From the NCBI GenBank assembly GCA_045124465.1, contig JBGVLV010000008.1:1-10008 (forward strand): a DNA stretch of 10,008 nucleotides, read 5' to 3'. Shown here one piece after another: positions 1-5,005 of the stretch. The position numbers and the translations under genes were made by a program. Under the pieces are notes generated by a model. It saw nothing but the letters and a program-made list of their open reading frames with translations. It was not told where the DNA came from and ran no database searches. The DNA is from Scatosoma sp045124465 (GTDB lineage Bacteria; Bacillota; Clostridia; Christensenellales; Borkfalkiaceae). Numbering within the stretch: position 1 is the first letter of the stretch; every line of letters starts with the position of its first letter.

Positions 1-873
1 GGTCGCGCCGATGGCGTCGAGCGCCGCGCAACCCGCGGTGATGCCGACAAGTCCCGCAAGACAGGCGTTGATACACATCGAAACGTCGGGCTTGCCGTTT
101 TTGATCCACGTAAAGAGGAGGGTGGTGCAAGTCGCTACGGCGGGAGCGATGGTCGTCGTCATAAAGATCGAGGCAAGTTCGGAAACGCTGGTCGCCGCCG
201 CGCCGTTAAAGCCGTACCAACCGAACCAGAGAATGAACGCGCCGAGCGCGCCGAGGGGAATGGAGTGACCGGGAATGGCGTTGACCTTGATCTTGCCGTC
301 CTTGTCTTTCGTGTATTTGCCAAGACGGGGACCGAGGAAAATCGCGCCGATGAGCGCCGCGATACCGCCGACCATATGAATGGCGGTCGAACCCGCATAG
401 TCGTGGAAACCGAGCTGCGCAAGCCAGCCGCCGCCCCAGATCCAATGCGCCTCGATGGGATATACGACGAGGGAGATGACGGCGGAATAGATACAGTAGG
501 CGGAGAATTTCGTTCTTTCCGCCATCGATCCGGACACGATGGTCGCCGCGGTCGCACAGAACACAAGGTTGAATACGAACGTAGACGCGCCAGTGAAACT
601 GCCGTTACCGGGGTCGGCGATGAACGCTTTGAAGTTGGTGAACAGATCGAGATTCGGAATACCGATCAATCCGAACAGAGCGTCCTCGCCCATCATAAGC
701 CCGAATCCGAGCAGGGAGAACACGACCGTACCGATACAGAAGTCCATCAGGTTTTTCATGATGATGTTACCCGCATTCTTGGCGCGGGTGAAACCCGTTT
801 CGACCATTGCAAAACCCGCTTGCATAAAGAACACGAGAGCGGCACCGATAAGGTACCAGAATTCAATAGACAT
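1..873 (-). CDS. amt: Amt family ammonium channel, N-terminal 291 residues (runs off left edge)
   Basis: This gene encodes an ammonium channel of the inner membrane that passes NH3/NH4+ into the cell. Translating the complement of 1–873 gives 291 uninterrupted codons starting MSIEFWYLIGAALVFFMQAG and still open at the edge, about two thirds of a usual 400–450-residue Amt. Visible hallmarks are FAMVETGFTRAKN (residues 21–33), SGSMAER (114–120), WIWGGGWL (144–151), DYAGSTAIHMVGG (158–170, with H166 matching the first pore histidine of the family) and ALGAFILWFGWYGFN (209–223). At least six hydrophobic segments can be seen. The ATG at 873 is supported by an AGCGAGGT ribosome binding site 7 nt upstream. 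A PII (glnK/glnB) gene often follows amt, and would lie outside the window. The start has no obvious signal peptide beyond the first helix. The family assignment is firm; the exact substrate range is inferred. Confidence 0.95.
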   Translation of the reverse strand, partial: MSIEFWYLIGAALVFFMQAGFAMVETGFTRAKNAGNIIMKNLMDFCIGTVVFSLLGFGLMMGEDALFGLIGIPNLDLFTNFKAFIADPGNGSFTGASTFVFNLVFCATAATIVSGSMAERTKFSAYCIYSAVISLVVYPIEAHWIWGGGWLAQLGFHDYAGSTAIHMVGGIAALIGAIFLGPRLGKYTKDKDGKIKVNAIPGHSIPLGALGAFILWFGWYGFNGAAATSVSELASIFMTTTIAPAVATCTTLLFTWIKNGKPDVSMCINACLAGLVGITAGCAALDAIGAT

Positions 874-937
874 AAAGCATACCTCGCTTTTATTTATTTC
901 CCGTCAAATTCCGCCTTGACATATCGAAAAAGAAAGG

Positions 938-967
938 GGCAAGAGCGCCTTTGTTGGCGCCCTTGCC
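938..967 (-). promoter_or_regulatory. Terminator-like hairpin in the amt mRNA leader (possible attenuator)
   Basis: Read on the minus strand, arms GGCAAGGGCGCC (956–967) and GGCGCTCTTGCC (938–949) form a 12-bp stem. It includes one G·U pair that exists only in minus-strand RNA; the plus strand has an A·C mismatch there. The loop is AACAAA, and a pyrimidine run CCTTTCTTTTT follows (about 927–937). The element lies between the amt promoter and the amt start, so it would end transcription early unless overridden. That it is regulatory is inference. A simple 5'-stabilising stem is the main alternative. Confidence 0.6.
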
Positions 968-981
968 TTCTTTATGGGTTT

Positions 982-1010
982 ATTATACAATGTCGGATGG
1001 AAAAAGTCAA
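982..1010 (-). promoter_or_regulatory. Sigma-A-type promoter of amt
   Basis: On the minus strand, the -35 box TTGACT (1005–1010) and -10 box TATAAT (982–987) are separated by exactly 17 nt. The predicted transcription start is near 975, giving a leader of about 100 nt before the amt ATG. I saw no enhancer-type sigma-54 signature. Confidence 0.8.
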
Positions 1011-1119
1011 CGAGAAAACGCGGGTATGAATATTCCGATCTTTTATGACAGACTTGTGAAATTGTTATACATATTTCCCGTGGCTATTTGTTTTAATACT
1101 AACTTACAGAAGTAATGAG

Positions 1120-1195
1120 AAAAATAAAAAAGAGCAAGCCACGCGGTTTAGATCCGCCAACTACTGACTTGCTCTTTCATAACTTTTCGGTTACA
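1120..1195 (-). ncRNA. Predicted small RNA 2, about 75 nt, own promoter and terminator
   Basis: A -10 box TATAAT (1201–1206) is followed about 75 nt later by an intrinsic terminator, with no credible coding sequence between. The terminator stem has 10-bp perfect arms (AAAGAGCAAG / CTTGCTCTTT, plus positions 1168–1177 and 1129–1138) and ends in TTTTTTATTTTT. Its 29-nt apical part is large for a simple terminator and holds a second stem, GCGG (1143–1146) with CCGC (1154–1157), closing a 7-nt loop. I do not recognise the family. Its target and role are unknown, and sitting just upstream of amt does not by itself imply nitrogen control. Confidence 0.6.
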
Positions 1196-1200
1196 TTTTC

Positions 1201-1230
1201 ATTATACGCTAAATAATAATTTGTCAACAA
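1201..1230 (-). promoter_or_regulatory. Promoter of predicted small RNA 2
   Basis: The minus strand carries a perfect -10 TATAAT (1201–1206). Upstream is TTGACA (1222–1227) with a short 15-nt spacer, or alternatively TTGTTG (1225–1230) with 18 nt. An AT-rich tract lies further upstream and could act as an UP element. The bases just before the -10 (TTTAGCG) closely match those of the small RNA 1 promoter. Confidence 0.65.
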
Positions 1231-1252
1231 AAAATACTAAAATTTTTGAAAC

Positions 1253-1343
1253 AATAAAAAAAGAGGTGTAAAACACCTCTTGCCTGCGGGTCGGAACAAA
1301 GCCGACATAAACAATCGAATGAACGATTGAGTTCGCTACCTTG
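1253..1343 (-). ncRNA. Predicted small RNA 1, about 90 nt, three hairpins including terminator
   Basis: A consensus promoter is followed by about 90 nt that fold into three consecutive perfect stems on the minus strand. Stem one is CAATCG/CGATTG with a 6-nt loop (1312–1329). Stem two is GTCGG/CCGAC with a 7-nt loop (1290–1306). Stem three is the terminator, AAGAGGTGT/ACACCTCTT with a 3-nt loop (1261–1281), followed by TTTTTTTATTG. The stretch GGTAGCGAACT near the 5' end is unpaired. No ribosome binding site precedes the only ATG. This architecture fits a stand-alone regulatory RNA. I do not recognise the family. Confidence 0.7.
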
Positions 1344-1349
1344 TTATAT

Positions 1350-1378
1350 ATTATACGCTATTTTTGCGGGATTGTCAA
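1350..1378 (-). promoter_or_regulatory. Full-consensus promoter of predicted small RNA 1
   Basis: On the minus strand, TTGACA (1373–1378) and TATAAT (1350–1355) are separated by 17 nt, matching the sigma-A consensus at all 12 positions. The predicted start is near 1343. The -35 box lies within a larger inverted repeat (1361–1414), which could affect access to it. Confidence 0.85.
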
Positions 1379-1414
1379 TAGTTTTTTCGAAAAAAAACAA
1401 AATTCCCGCAAAAA
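1361..1414. repeat. 11-bp perfect inverted repeat around the small RNA 1 promoter
   Basis: TTTTTGCGGGA (1361–1371) and TCCCGCAAAAA (1404–1414) are exact reverse complements, 32 nt apart. The left arm is inside the promoter spacer, and the -35 box is just inside the loop. The loop also holds GTTTTTTCGAAAAAA, a near-palindrome. Neither strand has a U tail after the repeat, so it is not a normal terminator. It could be a protein-binding site or a promoter-overlapping structure. Confidence 0.6.
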
Positions 1415-1610
1415 GAGAGGGGGATCGGATCTTGCAAACTCGAATTTGGGGTAGTAGGTGGGGTAAACGCTGATTTTCCAGAAAAAAATAGAAAGAAAAA
1501 GAGTCCGGCAAAATCGCTGGACTCCTTTATTTCTGGCGCACCACTAAGAACGTAAGTTGAACCGTTATGGAATCGACTTGCGTTCTTTTTTACGCCCGAA
1601 AATTCGGCTC
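1415..1610 (+). other. Gene-free stretch with two hairpins that pair best in plus-strand RNA
   Basis: No gene is supported here. Hairpin A has GAGTCCGGC (1501–1509) pairing with GCTGGACTC (1516–1524), nine pairs including one G·U that exists only on the plus strand. It has T-rich flanks on both sides. Hairpin B has a 15-bp stem, 1546–1560 with 1573–1587, including two U·G pairs found only in plus-strand RNA, a 12-nt loop, and a TTTTTT run at 1586–1591. B is therefore best read as a plus-strand intrinsic terminator, although no plus-strand gene is visible. A weak plus-strand promoter, TTGAGT–16–TATTAT (1327–1354), overlaps the small RNA 1 promoter and could feed it. 1415–1500 shows nothing else I can interpret. 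Confidence 0.45.
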
Positions 1611-1654
1611 AACATTAAAACGGCGTGATAGTAATTTTACCACCGCGCCGTTTT
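1611..1654 (-). terminator. Intrinsic terminator downstream of the flavin reductase gene
   Basis: AAAACGGCG (1617–1625) and CGCCGTTTT (1646–1654) form a 9-bp stem with a 20-nt loop, ending on the minus strand in TTTTAATGTTG. It lies about 30 nt after the stop codon at 1686. The A/T outer pairs would let it work in both directions. Confidence 0.6.
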
Positions 1655-1685
1655 GTAATTCCCAACTATTTTTTCATCTTGGGTC

Positions 1686-2246
1686 TCATTTCAGTTTTAA
1701 CCCGTCGGAAAACGCTTTGCCTACCTTCTCTCCAAGCTTATAATATCCGTGGCTGTCGCAATCGTAACAAATAGGCTCGAACTTCGTCAGATCAATTTTT
1801 CCGTTTTCGTCTAAAATCCTTTCGTCCACACTCACGTTCACAACCTCGCCGATACAGTTTTCACTCTCTTCGTCGTAGCTCACGAGCTTACACTCTAAAA
1901 CAAGCGGCAATTCCTCGATCACGGGCGCGTTGACAAACTCACTTTTTACGATATGCCAACCTGTATTTTTAATCTTATCGGGAATGTTATTTGCCGAAAC
2001 CACCCCCACGTAATCGGCGGGCAGAACGTTTTTCGAGTCCGCAATCGCCACCGTAAACGCTTTGTTCTTTAAAAGATTTTTCACGGTTTTATGCGTATAC
2101 GAAAGATACAGCGACACCTGCGCCGTATCGCAAACCGTCCCCCACGCCGCATTCATCGCGTCGGGCACTCCGTTTTCGTCGTACGTACCCACGATCAATA
2201 CGGGCAACGGATAAATATACGATTTTGCTTTTAAATTCTTTCTCAT
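1686..2246 (-). CDS. Flavin reductase family protein (FMN-binding split barrel)
   Basis: The product is a 186-residue protein of the flavin reductase/NADH:FMN oxidoreductase-like family (DIM6/NTAB type), cytoplasmic, expected to bind FMN. The N-terminal YPLPVLIVGTYDENGVPDAMNAAW (roughly residues 12–35) is the family's opening strand pair. It continues with SLYLSYTHKTVKNLLKNKAFTV, then ADYVGVVSANNIPDK and PLVLECKLV. Length is normal. AAGGAG sits 9 nt before the ATG at 2246, which fixes the start. The gene stands alone, with its own promoter (2279–2307) and terminator (1611–1654). The partner enzyme and electron donor cannot be told from the sequence; many members act as general flavin or quinone reductases. 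Confidence 0.87.
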   Translation of the reverse strand: MRKNLKAKSYIYPLPVLIVGTYDENGVPDAMNAAWGTVCDTAQVSLYLSYTHKTVKNLLKNKAFTVAIADSKNVLPADYVGVVSANNIPDKIKNTGWHIVKSEFVNAPVIEELPLVLECKLVSYDEESENCIGEVVNVSVDERILDENGKIDLTKFEPICYDCDSHGYYKLGEKVGKAFSDGLKLK

Positions 2247-2278
2247 AGGGTTATTCTCCTTGTTTTTCCTCGATAAAG

Positions 2279-2307
2279 ATTATAGCACACGGCAAGCAAA
2301 ATAGCAA
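2279..2307 (-). promoter_or_regulatory. Promoter of the flavin reductase gene
   Basis: On the minus strand, TTGCTA (2302–2307; four of six consensus bases) and TATAAT (2279–2284) are 17 nt apart. Transcription would start near 2272, about 26 nt before the ATG. Confidence 0.65.
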
Positions 2308-2329
2308 GAATTTATGAAAAACTTTTTAT

Positions 2330-2371
2330 AAAACGAAAGAGAAAAGAGCAGGTAAAACAGCCCGCTCTTTT
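2330..2371 (-). terminator. Intrinsic terminator downstream of degV
   Basis: On the minus strand, AAAAGAGCGGG (2361–2371) pairs with CCTGCTCTTTT (2342–2352), an 11-bp stem with one G·U pair present only in minus-strand RNA and an 8-nt loop. The tail is TTTTCTCTTTCG. It starts about 15 nt after the degV stop codon. Confidence 0.75.
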
Positions 2372-2385
2372 GCCATCCGCTCTAT

Positions 2386-3069
2386 TTACGCTTCAAAAAA
2401 CGCTACGCCGAATACGCCCGGTCCTACGTGCGTGCCGATCGTGCTACCCAAAATATACGCAGGCACGTCTTTACGCCCTTCAAAGATCTCCGCGCTGTCC
2501 TCGATATATTTCGTCGCAATGCTCTCGTCCAGCCCCGTCCAAAGCACTCCGTACGGCATAGAAAAATCAATCCCCGCTTCTTTGACAATAGAATTGATAA
2601 ATTCTCCTCCCTTTTTTTTGACCTCTGGTTTTGCCGATCATCTTCACCTCGCCGTCCACCACGCGAACCACGGGTTTTAAGTTGAGCACGCCGCCCACGA
2701 ACGCCACCGCACCCGAAATGCGCCCGCCCCGTTTCAAGTATTCCAACGTTTCCAAAACCCCCGTCACGCAGAGCTTGGTCTTTACCCGTTCCAGCTCGTC
2801 AAACACCTCTTTCGCCGTCTTGCCCACGCCGATCAGCCGAAGCGCGTACTGACACAAAAGCCGCTCGCCAACCGCCGCGCTCAAACTGTCCACGACGAAT
2901 ACCTTCCCCCCGATCAGTTTTTCGTAAAACCGTTTGGGCGTAAGATCTACGCCGTCGTAAAACTCCTCGTCGCCAAACCTATGATCATAGGGATCATCTC
3001 AATCCCCATCTCCTTCGCTTCTTGCGCGCCGATATCCGACGCCGAATCCACGATCAATTTTATCGCCAT
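2386..3069 (-). pseudogene. degV: degV family fatty-acid-binding protein, internally deleted and frameshifted
   Basis: DegV proteins bind fatty acids and in some Bacillota act as FakB partners of a fatty acid kinase. Reading three segments together gives about 227 residues against a usual 280. Segment one (from ATG 3069) is MAIKLIVDSASDIGAQEAKE and on to MIPMII. The frame then shifts at a TTT run (plus 2975–2977); restoring one T yields FGDEEFYDGVDLTPKRFYEK. That runs straight into VFVVDSLSAAVGERLL, TLEYLKRGGRISGA and LNLKPVVRVVDGEV, so about 55–60 residues are missing, including the part that normally carries the TSQ and LSSxLSGT motifs. At an A8 run (plus 2610–2617) the frame shifts again into MPYGVLWTGLDESIATKYIE and the typical ending STIGTHVGPGVFGVAFFEA. 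GGGAG precedes the ATG by about 11 nt. The deletion would remove ligand-binding residues. The two base-level shifts could be sequencing errors. Confidence 0.85.
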
Positions 3070-3101
3070 TTTTTATTCTTCTCCCGTAATGATTTTATTT
3101 T

Positions 3102-3118
3102 TAGCACAATGTGTGCTA
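3102..3118. promoter_or_regulatory. Putative TetR operator in front of degV
   Basis: TAGCAC (3102–3107) and GTGCTA (3113–3118) are perfect inverted arms with a 5-nt spacer. The arms and spacing match the site at the tetR promoter (3739–3759). A TATGAT that could serve as a degV -10 box on the minus strand (3118–3123) touches this site, but it lacks a good -35, so the degV promoter is uncertain. Confidence 0.6.
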
Positions 3119-3127
3119 TCATATTTC

Positions 3128-3146
3128 AACGGGCTGTTCGCCCGTT
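3128..3146 (-). terminator. Short hairpin after tetR, weak terminator candidate
   Basis: AACGGGC (3128–3134) and GCCCGTT (3140–3146) form a 7-bp stem with a 5-nt loop, 8 nt past the tetR stop codon. The following bases are TGAAATATG, with no real U run, so termination would be weak and tetR may read through into degV. Confidence 0.4.
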
Positions 3147-3153
3147 ATTTTCG

Positions 3154-3726
3154 TTATTTTTTGAACCCGTTCAAAAGGATACGGAAGCTATACTTGAATT
3201 TTTCCAAAGCCTCCTCTTTTTGCAGGCGCATTACCGCGTCCGCGTTATAGCCGCGGCAAAAACACCAGATCGCGTAACTTAACGTATCCGAGTCGATCCC
3301 CTCTTTGATAAGATCGCGTTCTTTCGCGTATGAAAACAAGTTTTTAATTCTGTCCATATACCACTCGTAATTGCTTTGCGTTACCGAATCGTAATTAAAC
3401 ACGTATTGATTAAATTTCATTTTCACGTCATAGGAAAGCACGAGCGTTTCCGCCACCGCTTCCACCACGTAATCAAAAAAATCCCCTTTGCCGTCGTACT
3501 CGGTCGCCAAGCTTTCGCGCACCTTCTCAACCGTGTTCGTGTACACGATTTCAAGCACCTCTTGCACGTTGCAAAACCGATTATAAAACACTCGGTTGCT
3601 CACGCCCATTTCGCGTATGATCATACGCACCGTCACCTCGCCCGACGAAAGGGCTAACCGCTCTGTGGTTTCTACGATCCTCTCGGAAATTTCGTCTTTG
3701 ATCAACCCGACATTCTTTTCTTCCAT
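3154..3726 (-). CDS. TetR/AcrR family transcriptional regulator
   Basis: The product is a 190-residue DNA-binding repressor-type protein. The N-terminal helix-turn-helix covers roughly residues 31–55 (VTVRMIIREMGVSNRVFYNR), with the YNRF ending typical of TetR recognition helices (usually YxHF). The C-terminal two thirds are helical and variable, as expected for a ligand-binding and dimer domain, so the inducer cannot be named. A frame extension to a GTG at 3750 exists, but GGAGG lies 6 nt before the ATG at 3726 and is inside that extension, so 3726 is the start. An imperfect inverted repeat lies over the start region, and a matching one lies before degV 85 nt downstream. This suggests self-repression and control of degV, perhaps in response to a fatty acid or acyl ligand (inference from the DegV link only). 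Confidence 0.9.
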   Translation of the reverse strand: MEEKNVGLIKDEISERIVETTERLALSSGEVTVRMIIREMGVSNRVFYNRFCNVQEVLEIVYTNTVEKVRESLATEYDGKGDFFDYVVEAVAETLVLSYDVKMKFNQYVFNYDSVTQSNYEWYMDRIKNLFSYAKERDLIKEGIDSDTLSYAIWCFCRGYNADAVMRLQKEEALEKFKYSFRILLNGFKK

Positions 3727-3738
3727 CGTTTTCCTCCG

Positions 3739-3759
3739 TTCAGCACACACCGTGTTGAA
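3739..3759. promoter_or_regulatory. Putative TetR self-operator at the tetR promoter
   Basis: TTCAGCAC (3739–3746) and GTGTTGAA (3752–3759) are inverted arms with one mismatch and a 5-nt spacer. The site lies just downstream of the -10 box and next to the ribosome binding site, where a bound repressor would block transcription start. Confidence 0.65.
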
Positions 3760-3761
3760 AC

Positions 3762-3790
3762 AATATACTATACTTTATTTTCTTTGTCAA
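3762..3790 (-). promoter_or_regulatory. Promoter of the tetR gene
   Basis: On the minus strand, TTGACA (3785–3790) and TATATT (3762–3767) are separated by 17 nt. The predicted start, near 3755, is inside the inverted repeat at 3739–3759. Confidence 0.75.
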
Positions 3791-3874
3791 GCGTTTTATT
3801 CGCGTTTTCGTTTTTCCTTTTTTGCTGTGTTTTTATTTTCGATCGTTTATTTGCCGTTTTTTTGAAAAGTTTTT

Positions 3875-3896
3875 CTTGATCGACTACTTGATCAAG
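3875..3896. repeat. 7-bp inverted repeat upstream of tetR
   Basis: CTTGATC (3875–3881) and GATCAAG (3890–3896) are perfect inverted arms, 8 nt apart. The right half also contains the 10-bp palindrome CTTGATCAAG. No U tail follows on either strand, so it is not a clear terminator. It lies about 85 nt upstream of the tetR -35 box, and its role is unknown. Confidence 0.4.
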
Positions 3897-3930
3897 GCGA
3901 GCGCCGTCGTTTGAAATAAGCTCGTTTAAA

Positions 3931-3976
3931 CGCTTGTTTTTAAAGCAAGCGAGCGGCGGGGAAAATCCCCCGCCGC
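3931..3976 (-). terminator. Double-hairpin terminator after the GH43 gene
   Basis: GCGGCGGGG (3953–3961) and CCCCGCCGC (3968–3976) form a 9-bp GC stem with a 6-nt loop, 8 nt after the GH43 stop. A second stem, CGCTTG (3931–3936) with CAAGCG (3946–3951), follows directly, its loop holding CTTTAAAAA. The U run after the first stem is short, so strength is uncertain. Confidence 0.6.
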
Positions 3977-3984
3977 CCACGAAA

Positions 3985-4929
3985 TTACTTTAACCGTAAT
4001 TTTCCGTCCTCTTCGATAAGGTCGAAGAGAACGACGTGCTCGAACTGATCCCCAACGGGATCGTTAGGACAATGGAAGGTGATCGCTAAACCGCCTTCAT
4101 ACTTTTTAAAGATCATAGCGTGACCGCCCGCCAGCGTAAAGCCGTCCTGCAAGCCTTCCTGATACAACAAGCCTTGCTGAACCCACGGGCCGTCAATCTC
4201 GCCGTTTGCCGATTTCGCAAGCCCTACGGCGTACCCCTTTTCGCTGAAATTAGACCAAAGCATCAAAAGCTCGCCACGCTCCGTTCGATACAAAAACGGT
4301 CCGTCCGTCACGCCGCGCGCGTGCCACTCCGCGTCCTTTGCAAAGAACAGGTGGATAGGCTCGCCGATCTGCTTCGTAAAGTCCTTTGACAGCTTCGCCG
4401 CGACCATACTGCCGTTATGATCGGGCATACACGTCCATTCGTGCACAAACACCATCCAAGGCTCGCCCACCCCGTCGATATAAAGCGTGCCGTCGATGGC
4501 GTCCCAGTCGGGCGGCGAAATACAACCGTTCGCGATATCCTCGAAAGGTCCTAACGGATTGTCGGCGCGGTAAACGGAGATCACGCGGTGATCGTCGTAC
4601 TTTTTGGATTTTACAGAGGTAAAAATATAAAAATATCCCTCGTAATAGTGACATTCGGGCGCCCAGAACCAACAATCGTACCCGTGAAAATCCGCGGGCG
4701 GCGCGTACACCGAAACAGGCTTCGACCACGTTTTGAGATCGTCGCTAATAAGGCATTCGATCCCCTTTTCCGCAGCCGAACGGTAAAGATAATATTTGCC
4801 GTCGTAGGGCAGGATAAAGGGATCGCGACAGGGTACTTTTTCCCCCGTAGCATACTCCACGCCCAACCCTTCGGGCAGGCGGGGTTTGTTCTCTTCCCGT
4901 ACGGGAATATTTTCGTTTGAAAATTTCAT
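3985..4929 (-). CDS. GH43-like five-bladed beta-propeller glycosidase
   Basis: The product is a 314-residue glycosidase of the GH43/GH-F clan type (arabinofuranosidase, arabinanase or xylosidase-like), with no signal peptide, so it probably acts on imported oligosaccharides. It starts with a propeller strand holding the likely catalytic base, RDPFIL (D36), then KYYLY, FWAPECHYYEGYFYIFTS (89–105), DWDAIDGTLYIDG (141–153, with D146 the likely pKa-tuning Asp), TDGPFLYR (208–215) and GGHAM (268–272). Where most GH43 enzymes have a Glu general acid before a G/A-P pair, this one shows Asp209. AGAGGA lies about 8 nt before the ATG at 4929. A strong terminator separates it from the upstream gene, and I see no clear promoter after it, so expression may rely on read-through. 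GH117-like or another clan-mate is possible; substrate is unknown. Confidence 0.85.
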   Translation of the reverse strand: MKFSNENIPVREENKPRLPEGLGVEYATGEKVPCRDPFILPYDGKYYLYRSAAEKGIECLISDDLKTWSKPVSVYAPPADFHGYDCWFWAPECHYYEGYFYIFTSVKSKKYDDHRVISVYRADNPLGPFEDIANGCISPPDWDAIDGTLYIDGVGEPWMVFVHEWTCMPDHNGSMVAAKLSKDFTKQIGEPIHLFFAKDAEWHARGVTDGPFLYRTERGELLMLWSNFSEKGYAVGLAKSANGEIDGPWVQQGLLYQEGLQDGFTLAGGHAMIFKKYEGGLAITFHCPNDPVGDQFEHVVLFDLIEEDGKLRLK

Positions 4930-4949
4930 AACTTAATTCCTCTTTTAAG

Positions 4950-4990
4950 CGTATAAAAATAAAGACGGAGGAACGGATCGCCTCCGTCTT
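4950..4990 (-). terminator. Intrinsic terminator between the membrane-protein gene and the GH43 gene
   Basis: AAGACGGAGG and CCTCCGTCTT (4962–4971 and 4981–4990) form a 10-bp perfect stem with a 9-nt loop, followed on the minus strand by TATTTTTATACG. It starts 15 nt after the stop at 5006. It could cut GH43 expression relative to the upstream genes. Confidence 0.75.
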
Positions 4991-5005
4991 ATTTCTCAAT
5001 ACTTT

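Noticed and set aside
265..1029. Long plus-strand open frame of 254 codons over the amt region
   Set aside because: It is antisense to the well-conserved amt frame, has no ribosome binding site or family features, and is rich in charged low-complexity residues as expected for a shadow of a GC-biased gene.
1148..1180. Ten-codon open frame (MKEQVSSWRI) within small RNA 2
   Set aside because: No Shine-Dalgarno sequence precedes the ATG and the first codons are part of the terminator stem. A leader peptide cannot be excluded but is not supported.
1237..1308. 23-codon open frame starting within small RNA 1
   Set aside because: It lacks a ribosome binding site and reads through the terminator and into the next promoter, so it is unlikely to be translated.
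1534..1543. GGCGCACCA-like bases suggesting a tRNA 3' end
   Set aside because: No acceptor, anticodon or T-arm can be folded around it on either strand.
3727..3750. GTG at 3750 as the start of the TetR regulator
   Set aside because: The GGAGG ribosome binding site for the ATG at 3726 lies inside this extension, and the predicted transcription start is also downstream of or at 3750.
3768..3980. Minus-strand 70-codon open frame between GH43 and tetR
   Set aside because: It covers the GH43 terminator hairpins and the tetR promoter, is Lys/Asn-rich low complexity, and has no ribosome binding site.
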